Source of the DNA: a candidate division WOR-3 bacterium
Lineage (GTDB): Bacteria; Hydrothermota; Tepidihabitantia; SM23-42
NCBI GenBank assembly: GCA_029858255.1
Contig: JAOUFJ010000015.1
Location: 1-59,010, forward strand
DNA: 59,010 nucleotides
Reading direction: 5' to 3'
Shown here piece after piece: positions 45,252-54,503 of the stretch (positions are counted from its first letter, which is position 1; every line of letters starts with the position of its first letter). The notes beneath the pieces were generated by a model, which was given only the letters and a program-made list of their open reading frames with translations, ran no database searches and was not told where the DNA came from. Position numbers and translations under genes: made by a program.

Positions 45252-46292
45252 ATGTTCGGGAGAAAGAAAAAAGTACTTGGTCTTGATATTGGGTCAAGCC
45301 AAACAAAAATAGTTGAGCTTAGCGCAGGTAAGAGTAAGAAGTTATTGAATTTTGGGATATCCAAGGTCTTGCCTGACGCTATAGTTGAAGGTGAAATAAT
45401 CGATCGGGAGGCAGTTTTAGACTCCGTCAGAACATTAATTGAAACGAAGGGCTTCTCCACAAAAGACGTTGTCCTGGGTATCGCCGGAAGAGACGTCATA
45501 ATCAAGAGAATTACCATGGACCGAATGAGTGAAGCAGACACGCGGGAACAGATCAAATGGGAGGCCGAGCAGTATGTACCCTTTGACATAAACGAAGTAT
45601 CGCTTGATTTCGATGTTGTGAACCCAAACTTCGGAGATAATCAACAGGAAGTCATCCTTGTCGCCGCGAAAAACGAGCTCATCAACAACCTTACGTCTCT
45701 GTTGAAAGACCTTAATCTAACGCCGATCATCATCGACACCACCGCTTTTGCCATTCAGCATGTCTATGAGCATAGCTATGAAGTAGTCACCGACGAGATA
45801 ATCTGCCTCATCCACCTCGGCGCGGGAATGACCGTGATCAATGTCATAAAAGGCGGCTCGAGTCTCTCGGCGCGTGATGTCTACTACGGCGTGAATGCAT
45901 ACATAAGCAAGCTCCAGAAGGAAGTTGGATTCAATTATGAAGATGCTGCGAATGCAGCCAAGGGTACTGTCCCGCCGGGCGTGTCTCAGGATTCAATCCA
46001 GGGAGTCTTCGAATCTTTTGTGAGTGACCTTGGCACCCACATCGAGAGAAGTCTGCAATTTCTCTCGACGGTTACCGGAGAGGAAAAGGTAAGCCGTATG
46101 TACATCTCGGGCGGAGGTTCTTTAATACCGACCCTTACTGATTATCTGAAGAGGCGCTTCGGAATACCGATCGAGACACTCAATCCCTTCAAGAACATCA
46201 TTTATGACCCAAATATTTTTGTACCTATGGGCGCGGATGCAGCTGGGCCGATCCTGGCTCAAGCTGTTGGTCTAGCATTAAGGGGGGAATAA
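45252..46292 (+). CDS. pilM: Type IV pilus assembly protein PilM
   Basis: A 346-residue actin-like cytoplasmic protein (VLGLDIGSSQTKIVEL; ITMDRMSEADTREQIKWEAEQYVPFD; LIHLGAGMTVINVI; MYISGGGSLIPTLTDYL). PilM binds the N-terminal tail of PilN and couples the pilus ATPase to the inner-membrane alignment complex. It is the first of five pil genes and abuts pilN (stop and start share 1 nt at 46292). Confidence 0.93.
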   Translation: MFGRKKKVLGLDIGSSQTKIVELSAGKSKKLLNFGISKVLPDAIVEGEIIDREAVLDSVRTLIETKGFSTKDVVLGIAGRDVIIKRITMDRMSEADTREQIKWEAEQYVPFDINEVSLDFDVVNPNFGDNQQEVILVAAKNELINNLTSLLKDLNLTPIIIDTTAFAIQHVYEHSYEVVTDEIICLIHLGAGMTVINVIKGGSSLSARDVYYGVNAYISKLQKEVGFNYEDAANAAKGTVPPGVSQDSIQGVFESFVSDLGTHIERSLQFLSTVTGEEKVSRMYISGGGSLIPTLTDYLKRRFGIPIETLNPFKNIIYDPNIFVPMGADAAGPILAQAVGLALRGE

Positions 46293-46891
46293 TGATCAAA
46301 ATTAATCTGGCCCCAATTACAAAGAAAGGCCGTGCTCCTAAAGCAAGGGCACCGAGAGCTCCACGTCCAGGAATAAAGATACCACCCATTCAGACCGCGA
46401 TCGTGTACATCGCAGGCATAGTGATCGTCGCACTCATCGTTATCGTTCTGCTTGTAAGCCAAAACATACAAATGCGTAACTTCAACTCCAATATCAATCA
46501 ACTGAATGCCAAACTCGACGAATTGAAGATATACAAAGCAGCGGTCGACAGCCTCGAGACGCGAGAAAGGGAACTTGCGGCGCTTATCGCACCGATAAAA
46601 CAACTTAACAGAAACAGGTTTTTCATCGCGCACATCCTTGATGAAATCTCGGAACGTGTACCGGATTTCACCTGGATCACAATGCTCAACGCGGATTCTA
46701 CTAACCTGGACATAAAAGGGATCGCTGCCTCAAATCTGCTTGTTGCCGATTTTATGAACCGACTTGAAGAATCACCTTACATATATAACGTTGACCTGTC
46801 CGTTCTCGAGAAGAAGGTAATCGAAAAACAAGAAATGATGGAATTCACCTTGACGGCAAACGTCGGTTTTGACTCGGTGGTCAGGAGGTAA
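46292..46891 (+). CDS. pilN: Type IV pilus alignment protein PilN
   Basis: A 199-residue membrane protein. The N-terminal tail IKINLAPITKKG matches the PilM-binding INLLP-type motif, and a basic stretch (APKARAPRAPRPG) leads to one membrane helix (AIVYIAGIVIVALIVIVLL). A coiled-coil (NSNINQLNAKLDELKIYKAA) and a ferredoxin-like periplasmic domain follow. It aligns with PilO in the inner-membrane complex. The Arg/Pro-rich N-terminus is longer than usual. Confidence 0.88.
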   Translation: MIKINLAPITKKGRAPKARAPRAPRPGIKIPPIQTAIVYIAGIVIVALIVIVLLVSQNIQMRNFNSNINQLNAKLDELKIYKAAVDSLETRERELAALIAPIKQLNRNRFFIAHILDEISERVPDFTWITMLNADSTNLDIKGIAASNLLVADFMNRLEESPYIYNVDLSVLEKKVIEKQEMMEFTLTANVGFDSVVRR

Positions 46892-46893
46892 GA

Positions 46894-47466
46894 ATGAAAC
46901 CTAGAGAACGAAAAACGCAACAAATGGTGATCTTTCTAATCATCCTCGTGGTGATACTCATTCTATTCTTCCGATTCCCCTACAAGACGAACAGTGACAA
47001 GGTGGATGTGCTGAAATCGAGACGCGACTCACTGCAGATTGAAGTCCAGAAGGCAGAAGCGGCAAAGATCCGGTTGCCCGAGCTTCAGGAAAAAATCGCA
47101 CGGCTTGAGGTTGAATGGGAGCGAGCAAAAGAGATGTTACCAAAAGAAAAGGAAATACCTTCGCTCATACAACAGATATCAAATTCCGGAGCGAAGGCCG
47201 GTGTGAGTTTTCTTCTATTCAAACCGAGCACCGTGGTTCAGAAAATAAACTATTCCGAAATCCCGGTTCAGATCAGGGTCACTTGTGGCTACCATCAGCT
47301 GGGTAAATTCCTATCCAATGTCGGTAACCTCGCAAGAATCGTAAATGTTCCATCGATAAAAATAACGGCGGGCAAAGATCGTGCCGTCGAAGCAGAGTTG
47401 AGAACACAGACTTATACTGTGGCAAAGGGAAAGGGGGTGCAAAGTGGTGTCCCAAGTCGTCGGTAG
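46894..47466 (+). CDS. pilO: Type IV pilus alignment protein PilO
   Basis: A 190-residue protein with a membrane helix (MVIFLIILVVILILFFRF), a coiled coil (SLQIEVQKAEAAKIRLPELQEKI) and a periplasmic domain (IPSLIQQISNSGAKAGVSF, VTCGYHQLGKFLSNVGNLA). The last part is the PilO-type repeat. AGGAGG lies just before the ATG, and the 3' end overlaps pilP by 23 nt. With PilN it bridges PilM to PilP/PilQ. Confidence 0.9.
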   Translation: MKPRERKTQQMVIFLIILVVILILFFRFPYKTNSDKVDVLKSRRDSLQIEVQKAEAAKIRLPELQEKIARLEVEWERAKEMLPKEKEIPSLIQQISNSGAKAGVSFLLFKPSTVVQKINYSEIPVQIRVTCGYHQLGKFLSNVGNLARIVNVPSIKITAGKDRAVEAELRTQTYTVAKGKGVQSGVPSRR

Positions 47467-47848
47467 CCTTCTATTTGTGATGTTGATCAATCAAACGCCA
47501 ACAACACCACCAGCAGATACGTTATTCCCTGTTGAGAAGTGGCAATATAACGTTAAAGGGAGACGTGATCCATTTGTGCCTCTAGTAGGCACTGACTTAT
47601 CCCCAGGCGGTAAGGCAAGTCACCTGAGCGTTGAGAATCTTACCCTCATTGGAATTCTGTGGGGCGAACGCGGGTATTATGCTCTGGTAAAAGATGGTGT
47701 GAATCAAGGATATATTCTCAAGAGAGGTGACCGTGTTGTCGGCGGAAAAGTCTCGGAGATTGTTCGTGATGGAGTGATATTCGAGCTGACACAAGCTGGG
47801 GTTGTAACCAAATATGAACTGAGACTTCAAGAAAAGGAAAGGAGGTAA
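47444..47848 (+). CDS. pilP: PilP-like pilus protein
   Basis: A 134-residue protein from GTG 47444 inside the 3' end of pilO. A short hydrophobic N-terminus (SQVVGSLLFVMLINQTP) could be a signal peptide. GRRDPFVPLV and LTLIGILWGERGYYALVKDG, then YILKRGDRVVGGKVSEI, match the PilP beta-domain that docks onto the secretin. It lacks a clear lipobox Cys, unlike PilP of Pseudomonas. It precedes pilQ by 3 nt. Confidence 0.85.
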   Translation: MVSQVVGSLLFVMLINQTPTTPPADTLFPVEKWQYNVKGRRDPFVPLVGTDLSPGGKASHLSVENLTLIGILWGERGYYALVKDGVNQGYILKRGDRVVGGKVSEIVRDGVIFELTQAGVVTKYELRLQEKERR

Positions 47849-47851
47849 AAA

Positions 47852-49453
47852 ATGAGGAACGCAGTTGTCCTCGCTTTATTAATTTCCCTGGCCAGTGGTG
47901 CCGTAATTAGCGATATAGTCATAACCCCAGAAGATGTTAATACCAAGATTATTATTAGGTCTGATGCACCATTTGTTGCCAATTCCTTTGCCCTAAAGGA
48001 TCCATCGAGGATAGTGATCGATTGCTCAGGAGCATCGAGCCCGCTAGTCGGTAACAAATTCGCAGTGAACCGAGGCGGTATCAAACAAATGTCCGTCACC
48101 GGCTTCACCGAACAGCCAGATCTGGTTCGCGTGGTCACGACCCTGGATCAAGATTATTCCTTCCTGACATCCACTGAAGGTGATGACTTCGTACTCACAC
48201 TGCTCTCGGGTGCAATGAACCCATTTACGGATTGGCACGCAGGTGTAGCTTCTCCTGCCCCGGCAATGCCAGGTGAAGAGGCCCAGCCTCCTATCCTGCC
48301 AACACCCAAGCCAACCGCTACGGTAACCGGGCGTCCGATATCATGCGATTTCGAAGATGCGGATATTCTGACCATACTGCGCGCTTTGTCTGAATACGCT
48401 GGTGTGAATATCGTTGCCGGTAAGGATGTTTCCGGTACGGTAACCGTCAGGCTACATAACGTTCCGTGGCGTAAGGCGCTCGAAATCATCCTTCGTGCAT
48501 CAGGCTACGCTTACCGTGAAGATCCTGGCGTCATCCGTGTTGACACCGCCGAAAATCTCGACAAGCAGGACTATGATCTTCCGGTCAGCGCAAAAATCTA
48601 CAAGCTGGAATTTGCCGACCCGACCAGAATGCTCGACAAGATCACGGCTATGCTTTCCCCGAAAGGCAAGGCGAATGTCGACACACGTACGAATTCCATC
48701 GTGGTAACCGAGGTTGCTCCAATACATGATCGTATCACGCAGCTTGTAAAACTGTTAGATACGCCAACGCCGCAGGTCGAGATCATGGTGAGAGTCGTAG
48801 ACATGGATGCAACTATAACAAGGTCGTTAGGAATAGATTGGACGCTACGAGGACTTGAGAGCAGAATTCTACGGGCTGACGTGCAAGCCAACCCCCAACC
48901 ACAGGTGGCGGGTTTTGGAATCTTCAACATCGGTACGGTTCCGTCATTCGCACAGGTCTCCGCAACGATCAACATGCTCGAGGAAACCGGTAGGGCTCAA
49001 ACCGTATCGGCTCCCCGTGTTTCCGCTATCGACAACGAAGCCGCATCGATCCTCGGTGGTCAGCGATTCGGTATCCCGACGCTTGATATCTCGGGCAACA
49101 CTGTGATCCAGTTCTATGAAGTCGGTACGAAGCTCGAAGTGGTGCCGCACATAAATTCTCTGGAAGAAATCACCATGGATATCCATGCAGAGGTCAGTGA
49201 ACTCGACCGTGCTTCGGCACTTGCCGGACGGCCGATAATCACAACTTCTGAAGCCGAATCCAAGGTCCTCGTTGCGGACGGTAACACAGTCGTAATCGGT
49301 GGTTTCATAAGACGAAGAGAAACAAAGCAAATACGCGGTATTCCGATACTGAAAAGCATACCCATACTAGGAGCATTGTTCAGAGAAACGACCTCGGCAG
49401 TTGAAGACCGCGAACTGCTTATCTTCATTACGCCGACGATCATCAGGGGCTGA
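47852..49453 (+). CDS. pilQ: Type IV pilus secretin PilQ
   Basis: A 533-residue outer-membrane secretin. After a signal peptide (VVLALLISLASGAVIS) come one AMIN-type domain (IRSDAPFVANSFALKDPSRIVID), a Pro-rich linker near residues 130-155, an STN/N0 domain (ISCDFEDADILTILRALSEY), an N1 domain (TNSIVVTEVAPIHDRITQLV) and the C-terminal secretin core (APRVSAIDNEAASILGGQRF, GNTVVIGGFIRRRETKQI, LLIFITPTIIRG). It forms the pore through which the pilus or DNA-uptake fibre passes. The single AMIN domain is a short layout compared with proteobacterial PilQ. dprA lies about 2.7 kb downstream. Confidence 0.94.
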   Translation: MRNAVVLALLISLASGAVISDIVITPEDVNTKIIIRSDAPFVANSFALKDPSRIVIDCSGASSPLVGNKFAVNRGGIKQMSVTGFTEQPDLVRVVTTLDQDYSFLTSTEGDDFVLTLLSGAMNPFTDWHAGVASPAPAMPGEEAQPPILPTPKPTATVTGRPISCDFEDADILTILRALSEYAGVNIVAGKDVSGTVTVRLHNVPWRKALEIILRASGYAYREDPGVIRVDTAENLDKQDYDLPVSAKIYKLEFADPTRMLDKITAMLSPKGKANVDTRTNSIVVTEVAPIHDRITQLVKLLDTPTPQVEIMVRVVDMDATITRSLGIDWTLRGLESRILRADVQANPQPQVAGFGIFNIGTVPSFAQVSATINMLEETGRAQTVSAPRVSAIDNEAASILGGQRFGIPTLDISGNTVIQFYEVGTKLEVVPHINSLEEITMDIHAEVSELDRASALAGRPIITTSEAESKVLVADGNTVVIGGFIRRRETKQIRGIPILKSIPILGALFRETTSAVEDRELLIFITPTIIRG

Positions 49454-49454
49454 T

Positions 49455-49490
49455 CTAAAAGATAATTATTGTTTTAGAAAACAATTATTA
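49455..49490. other. Alternative hairpins between pilQ and rsmD
   Basis: ATTGTTTT (49468-49475) pairs with AAAACAAT (49478-49485), extended by four more pairs after one mismatch. A competing pairing CTAAAA (49455-49460) / TTTTAG (49472-49477) uses the same left arm. Could be a weak terminator or attenuator; no test is possible by eye. Confidence 0.35.
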
Positions 49491-49497
49491 ATCTTTG

Positions 49498-50034
49498 ATG
49501 CGCATTGTAGGAGGGGCGTGTAAGAGACGCTCATTAAAGGTACCCAAAAAAGGCGTAAGACCAACCAAGGGTATTGTTCGTGGTGCGATATTCAATATTC
49601 TCGGCGAACTGAATATGAATGCTGAAGTTCTCGATGTTTTTGCCGGCAGCGGTGCGCTGGGCATTGAGGCGATCTCGCGTGGAGCAAGGCATTGTGTTTT
49701 CGTGGAAAAACACCCACGCCACCTGCGGACGAATGTCAGTAATCTTCTATCCAGAAGCCAAGCACGAATTATCGCTGAAGATTTTCGCCGGGCTTTACGC
49801 AGACTCAAGAACCTACAATTCGGTGTGATTTTCGCCGATCCTCCTTACAACAGGAACTACGTGCAGCTCACGTTAGAAGAAATCGCTGGTTACGACCTAC
49901 TGGCGCGCGGCGGAATGATCGTCATCGAACATTCACCATTAGAGGAATTTACCATACCTGATACTCTGGAAATGGTCAAAGAGAAAAAATATGGCGATAC
50001 TGCTGTATCATTCATTATTCACAGAAAACACTGA
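49498..50034 (+). CDS. rsmD: 16S rRNA (guanine966-N2)-methyltransferase
   Basis: A 178-residue methyltransferase. MRIVGGACKRRSLKVP and RPTKGIVRGAIFNIL are the RsmD N-terminal signature; VLDVFAGSGALGIEAISRGA is SAM motif I; and FADPPYNRNYV is the catalytic DPPY motif. ATG 49498 is a better start than the in-frame TTG 49495. It is followed 7 nt later by coaD, and the rsmD-coaD order is widespread in bacteria. Confidence 0.94.
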   Translation: MRIVGGACKRRSLKVPKKGVRPTKGIVRGAIFNILGELNMNAEVLDVFAGSGALGIEAISRGARHCVFVEKHPRHLRTNVSNLLSRSQARIIAEDFRRALRRLKNLQFGVIFADPPYNRNYVQLTLEEIAGYDLLARGGMIVIEHSPLEEFTIPDTLEMVKEKKYGDTAVSFIIHRKH

Positions 50035-50040
50035 AATCAT

Positions 50041-50520
50041 ATGAATAAAGCGATATACGCAGGGACCTTTGATCCGATCACCTACGGTCATATCGACGTG
50101 ATATCTCGGGCAACCAAGCTCTTTGAGCATGTCGTGGTCGGAGTGAGCGCTGGCCCGAAGACCACACTCTTTACGCACCGGGAAAGAACGCAACTGGTCC
50201 GCGAGGTATTCAAGGATGCAAGCAAGATCGAGGTCGTCGGATTCTCATCACTGCTGGTTGAATTCGCAAGGGGTATCGGAGCACAAGCTATCATACGCGG
50301 CATGCGCGCCGTTTCCGATTTCGACTACGAGTTACAGCTAACACTCATGAATCGGAATTTGGCACCAAAGATCGAGACCATTTTTTTGATGCCATCGGAG
50401 AAGTACATCTTTGTCAGCTCATCCCTGGCCAAGGAAATCGCTGGACTGAAGGGCGACATTTCAACACTAGTTCCTCCATTGGTGGCAAAGGCTTTGCAGA
50501 AGAAAATTTTCAAAAAGTAG
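50041..50520 (+). CDS. coaD: Phosphopantetheine adenylyltransferase
   Basis: A 159-residue nucleotidyltransferase of CoA synthesis. The opening KAIYAGTFDPITYGHIDVI holds the HxGH-like motif as YGHID; RGMRAVSDFDYELQLTLMNR and the C-terminal KYIFVSSSLAKEIAGL fit CoaD. It joins 4'-phosphopantetheine and ATP to dephospho-CoA. It lies directly after rsmD. Confidence 0.95.
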   Translation: MNKAIYAGTFDPITYGHIDVISRATKLFEHVVVGVSAGPKTTLFTHRERTQLVREVFKDASKIEVVGFSSLLVEFARGIGAQAIIRGMRAVSDFDYELQLTLMNRNLAPKIETIFLMPSEKYIFVSSSLAKEIAGLKGDISTLVPPLVAKALQKKIFKK

Positions 50521-50546
50521 CCTCTTCACGTCGTACCGTAGGATTT

Positions 50547-50574
50547 CTATACCATGCATTCTTTTGCAGTATAG
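50547..50574 (+). terminator. Weak terminator-like hairpin after coaD
   Basis: CTATAC (50547-50552) pairs with GTATAG (50569-50574), with inner TGCA pairs and a loop TTCTTT. No strong T tract follows, so the call is tentative. Confidence 0.35.
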
Positions 50575-50624
50575 AGTACACTTTCATTTCCGCATAAAAA
50601 TCATTGTATGATCATGGGGCGCCG

Positions 50625-50652
50625 TTGACTTCACGACCATATTCGTTATACT
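50625..50652 (+). promoter_or_regulatory. Promoter of obgE (leaderless)
   Basis: TTGACT (50625-50630), 16-bp spacer, TATACT (50647-50652). Predicted start near 50659, one base before ATG 50660. Confidence 0.7.
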
Positions 50653-50659
50653 TGATGGC

Positions 50660-51610
50660 ATGAAATTCATCGATGAAGCAACTATTTTTGTTGCGTCAGG
50701 AGCGGGTGGCAATGGCTGTGTATCATTCCGCCGAGAAAAATATGTGCCCAGGGGTGGCCCTGATGGCGGCAATGGTGGCGACGGAGGCTCGGTATTTCTG
50801 ATCGGCAATAAGAAACTCGCAACGTTGTATGACCTCAAGCTACGACCGCACTACCGCGCCGGCCGGGGGCAACATGGCAAAGGGAAAAACATGCACGGTA
50901 GAACAGGCGATGATATCTGTATTCAGGTACCGCTTGGCGTCGCGGTATTTGACGACGGCAAGCTGATCGGCGAAATAGTAGAAGCAGGTCAGAGACTCGT
51001 CGTCGCCCGTGGTGGTGGTGGAGGCCGTGGCAATGCGCACTTTGTCACATCCACTAACAGAGCGCCAAGGAAATCACAGGAAGGACACCCCGGGGATAAG
51101 AAGGTATTGAAGATCGTGCTCAAGATCATTTCCGACATTGGCATTGTCGGCCTGCCAAATGCCGGCAAGTCAACACTCTTGAAAGCCATGACCAATGCAA
51201 GACCAAAGATCGATAACTATCCGTTCACGACGCTCAATCCAAACCTGGGCGTCTTGCGAGACAACATGAAAAATATCGTTATCGCCGATATGCCGGGAAT
51301 AATTGAAGGCGCGCATCAAGGCAAGGGAATCGGGCTGCAATTCCTGAGACATATCGAAAGAACGCATTTGTTGATCCTGGTGGTTGACGCATCAGGAACA
51401 AACCCGATCGACCAATATCAATCACTGCTGAATGAATTCAAACAGTATGATCCGCAATTGCTGCATAAACCACGCATCGTGGTTTTCAACAAGATCGACC
51501 TGCTTGACCGCATACCCGTTGTACGACTGAAGGAGAACATATTCTTCGTCTCTGCACTGAAAGGAACGGGCGTTAACCGCCTCATTGATTACCTTAGAAA
51601 TGAGAATTAA
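50660..51610 (+). CDS. obgE: Obg-family GTPase
   Basis: A 316-residue GTPase involved in 50S ribosome maturation. The glycine-rich Obg fold fills residues 1-150 (FVASGAGGNGCVSFRREKYV, GGPDGGNGGDGGSVF). The G domain has GLPNAGKST (G1), DMPGIIEG (G3), NKIDLLD (G4) and SALKGTG (G5). The C-terminal OCT domain of longer Obg proteins is absent, giving a two-domain form. Downstream the HEAT-repeat gene overlaps by 11 nt. No Shine-Dalgarno sequence is found before the start, in line with the leaderless promoter prediction. Confidence 0.94.
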   Translation: MKFIDEATIFVASGAGGNGCVSFRREKYVPRGGPDGGNGGDGGSVFLIGNKKLATLYDLKLRPHYRAGRGQHGKGKNMHGRTGDDICIQVPLGVAVFDDGKLIGEIVEAGQRLVVARGGGGGRGNAHFVTSTNRAPRKSQEGHPGDKKVLKIVLKIISDIGIVGLPNAGKSTLLKAMTNARPKIDNYPFTTLNPNLGVLRDNMKNIVIADMPGIIEGAHQGKGIGLQFLRHIERTHLLILVVDASGTNPIDQYQSLLNEFKQYDPQLLHKPRIVVFNKIDLLDRIPVVRLKENIFFVSALKGTGVNRLIDYLRNEN

Positions 51611-52136
51611 ACTGAAACAGGACAAGGACTCCGTCCTCAACATATTAAAATCTAACGATATAGAAAAAAAACTTAAATTGCTCGACCGGATCGACGGCGT
51701 TGATTCAAGAGAAGGTATAAAGATCCTGATGAAAATGCTGGAAGACCAGTCCTGGTCCATGCGCGAACGAGCAGCTCGTAAACTTGTATCATACGGCTCG
51801 AGAGTTTCATCACGCCTGCAGCGCCTTCTTAAAAAAGGCTACTGGTATACCCGCGCATCTGCATGCCTCGCGCTCGGTGAGATCGGTGATCTGCGCACGC
51901 TGGAACCCGTCATCAGGGTATTTCTCGATGACGAAAATCCCACAGTGATAAAAGAAGCAAGTGGCGCGCTGGCGAAGTTCGCTCGCAAGAAACCGGGTAA
52001 ATTCACGGAAAAGCTTTTGATTATCGAGCTCCAACCCAGTGAGTTACGAACCGTTCTTTTCACGCTGGAACGAACTGACATTGAATTGTACGGTGAGATC
52101 AAAGAACGGATCATGGATGAAAGACGAGACATTTGA
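51600..52136 (+). CDS. HEAT-repeat protein
   Basis: A 178-residue, mostly alpha-helical protein with PBS-lyase-type HEAT repeats (MLEDQSWSMRERAARKLVSYG, YWYTRASACLALGEIGDLRTLE, FLDDENPTVIKEASGALAKF). Such repeats bind proteins. ATG 51600 overlaps the obgE end, and the 3' end overlaps dprA by 20 nt, so it is part of an obgE-HEAT-dprA operon. No partner is recognisable from the sequence. Confidence 0.78.
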   Translation: MRIKLKQDKDSVLNILKSNDIEKKLKLLDRIDGVDSREGIKILMKMLEDQSWSMRERAARKLVSYGSRVSSRLQRLLKKGYWYTRASACLALGEIGDLRTLEPVIRVFLDDENPTVIKEASGALAKFARKKPGKFTEKLLIIELQPSELRTVLFTLERTDIELYGEIKERIMDERRDI

Positions 52137-53199
52137 GCTACTTCATCTTCTCTCGATAGACGCGCTGAAGGTAAAGGATCTGCATGAGCTGATCGATAAT
52201 TTTGGTTCATGTAGAGAAGTCGTTTGCGCATCCAGAGAAGATTTGCTCGGTATTGTCGGAGAAAAGGCCGCGGCAGCGATTAAGTCATTCGCCATTTCTG
52301 ACACGCTGCTCAGAAAGAAGCGCAAACTGGCGGAGATGACCGTCAATATCACACCGTACTATGCTCCGGAATATCCCGAATGGCTGACTCTGATCGATCG
52401 CTTCCCTCCGATACTTTTCATACGGGGCAACATTGTTCCCGGGGACGAACTTTCCATAGCCGTGATCGGCACGAGAGGGGCAACCGTATACGGCAAGGAA
52501 ATCGCCCGTAAGTTTGCCGCCGAATTCGCTCTTGCCGGAGTAACCGTGGTCAGCGGTATGGCGCGTGGTATCGATACCGAAGCCCACCGCGGTGCCCTGC
52601 AGAACAAAGGGCGTACAATAGCTGTTTTGGGATGTGGTGTTGACACATGCTACCCGCCAGAAAACAAGACGTTAATGACCGAGATAGTCGCATCTGGAGC
52701 GGTCATTTCCGAATTCGACATTGGAACGCCGCCCCTCGCGCACAACTTTCCAAGACGCAACCGGATCGTCTCTGGTCTGGCAAAAGCCGTGGTCGCGATA
52801 GAGGCAAAGGAAAAATCGGGTGTCATGAATACGGTAAAATGGGCACTCGAACAGAATAAGGAAGTCTTTGCGGTTCCCGGTAACATATTCGCAAAGACCT
52901 CACGCGGTACGAACCGTTTGATAAAAGAAGGAGCAACACCAGCAACATCACCGGATGAGGTATTGGAATATCTCGGCGTAAAAAAAACGGAACGGGAAAT
53001 GGCAACGCAAAATATCTCTCTTGATCAAGACGAGAATATTATATGGGAAGCTCTCTCCTGTGAGCCAATTTTTCTCGATGCACTCGCTGAAAAGCTCGAC
53101 CAGCCTACAAGCAGCATTTTGAATATTCTGCTGAAACTCGAGATCAAGGGTTATGTAAAACAACTGCCGGGCATGTCATTCGTCAGGAAGTTTGAATAG
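52117..53199 (+). CDS. dprA: DNA-protecting protein DprA
   Basis: A 360-residue Rossmann-fold protein that binds incoming single-stranded DNA and loads RecA during natural transformation. AVIGTRGATVYGKEIARKFA, VVSGMARGIDTEAHRGAL, TIAVLGCGVDTCYPPEN and FPRRNRIVSGLAKAV are the DprA signatures. The C-terminal winged-helix part (ILDALAEKLDQPTSSILNILLKLEIKGYV) is present. ATG 52117 is used; the longer frame from 52039 lies inside the HEAT gene. It sits 3 kb after the pilus secretin, in keeping with competence. Confidence 0.93.
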   Translation: MKDETFELLHLLSIDALKVKDLHELIDNFGSCREVVCASREDLLGIVGEKAAAAIKSFAISDTLLRKKRKLAEMTVNITPYYAPEYPEWLTLIDRFPPILFIRGNIVPGDELSIAVIGTRGATVYGKEIARKFAAEFALAGVTVVSGMARGIDTEAHRGALQNKGRTIAVLGCGVDTCYPPENKTLMTEIVASGAVISEFDIGTPPLAHNFPRRNRIVSGLAKAVVAIEAKEKSGVMNTVKWALEQNKEVFAVPGNIFAKTSRGTNRLIKEGATPATSPDEVLEYLGVKKTEREMATQNISLDQDENIIWEALSCEPIFLDALAEKLDQPTSSILNILLKLEIKGYVKQLPGMSFVRKFE

Positions 53200-53249
53200 A
53201 CTGCCTCAACACACATTTTCAATATAGTCACATCAAAATACAAAAAAAT

Positions 53250-54503
53250 CTACGTTCCCATTTTCCATGATGACAAATACCGGCGCTGTTCAGGTGTAAG
53301 CCTGTCAATCTTTATGCCCATCGATTTCAACTTAATACTTGCTATTTCCTGGTCTATTTTAACGGGCAGGCAATATACCCGCTGATCAAGGTCCGGCCGG
53401 TTCAAGATATACTCAACCGCAAATGCCTGATTTGCGAAAGACATATCCATCACCATGGCGGGATGACCCTCTGCCGCCGCGAGATTGACCAACCTTCCTT
53501 CGGCGAGCAAATATATTCTTCTGCCATTTTTCAATGTATATTCTTCGCACGAGTTCCTTATTGTCCGCTTGCGCGCAGCAATCTTTTTCAGCGCTTGCTT
53601 GTCTATTTCCACATCGAAGTGTCCGGAATTCGCGACAATCGCACCGTCTTTCATTCCCAACATGTGCTCTTTTCTGATCACATTGATGTCCCCGGTTACA
53701 GTAATAAAGATATCGCCTGACCTGGCAGCCTCGGACATAGGCAGAACCGTGTAACCATCCATACGAGCTTCGAGGGCCTTCACCGCATCCACTTCGGTCA
53801 CGATGACCTGGGCGCCCATACCCTTGGCACGCAGCGCAAGACCGCGGCCGCACCAACCATAACCAGCAACCACGAAGTTACTGCCGCTGATTAGAATATT
53901 CGTCGCGCGCAGGATACCGTCGATCGTCGACTGGCCGGTGCCATAACGATTGTCAAATAAGTGCTTGGTGAGTGAATCATTGACGGCGATGATTGGAAAT
54001 TGAAGAACATTGTCTCTTTCCATCTGTTTCAGACGTACCACGCCGGTTGTGGTCTCCTCGGTACCACCGAGTATTCCGCGCTGTTTCTTTTTGTGGACCG
54101 TTGAAATGAGATCAGCGCCGTCATCGATCAGTACTTCGGGTTTTCGTGCAAGTACCTTGTTCATGTTCGAATAATACTCTTTACGGGAGTCACCTCGACA
54201 AGCATAGACACTTATGTTTTCCTTTACCAGTGCAGCCGCAACGTCGTCCTGTGTAGATAAAGGATTAGAAGCACACAACGCCACCTCGGCACCGCCATCC
54301 CTTAGCGTCCTCATTAGATTTGCCGTCTCGCTGGTCACGTGCAGGCAGCAACCGATGCGCCGGTTCCTGAGTGCCCTGGATTTTTTCATTCTCGCGCGTA
54401 TCAACCCCAGTACCGGCATCTTGGCATCCGCCCAGTCGATCCGTTTCTGACCTTCCGGAGCCAGATTCTCATCACTGATATTATGACTCACCATTCTTCT
54501 CAT
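53250..54503 (-). CDS. ahcY: Adenosylhomocysteinase
   Basis: A 417-residue NAD-dependent enzyme that splits S-adenosylhomocysteine into adenosine and homocysteine. [16 protein letters not shown] is the substrate-domain signature, [15 protein letters not shown] follows, and [21 protein letters not shown] is the NAD-binding loop. It lacks the eukaryote-type insertion, giving the short archaeal/thermophile-like form. The start overlaps the metK stop by 4 nt (ATGA), so methyl-cycle enzymes are translated together. Confidence 0.95.
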   Translation of the reverse strand: MRRMVSHNISDENLAPEGQKRIDWADAKMPVLGLIRARMKKSRALRNRRIGCCLHVTSETANLMRTLRDGGAEVALCASNPLSTQDDVAAALVKENISVYACRGDSRKEYYSNMNKVLARKPEVLIDDGADLISTVHKKKQRGILGGTEETTTGVVRLKQMERDNVLQFPIIAVNDSLTKHLFDNRYGTGQSTIDGILRATNILISGSNFVVAGYGWCGRGLALRAKGMGAQVIVTEVDAVKALEARMDGYTVLPMSEAARSGDIFITVTGDINVIRKEHMLGMKDGAIVANSGHFDVEIDKQALKKIAARKRTIRNSCEEYTLKNGRRIYLLAEGRLVNLAAAEGHPAMVMDMSFANQAFAVEYILNRPDLDQRVYCLPVKIDQEIASIKLKSMGIKIDRLTPEQRRYLSSWKMGT

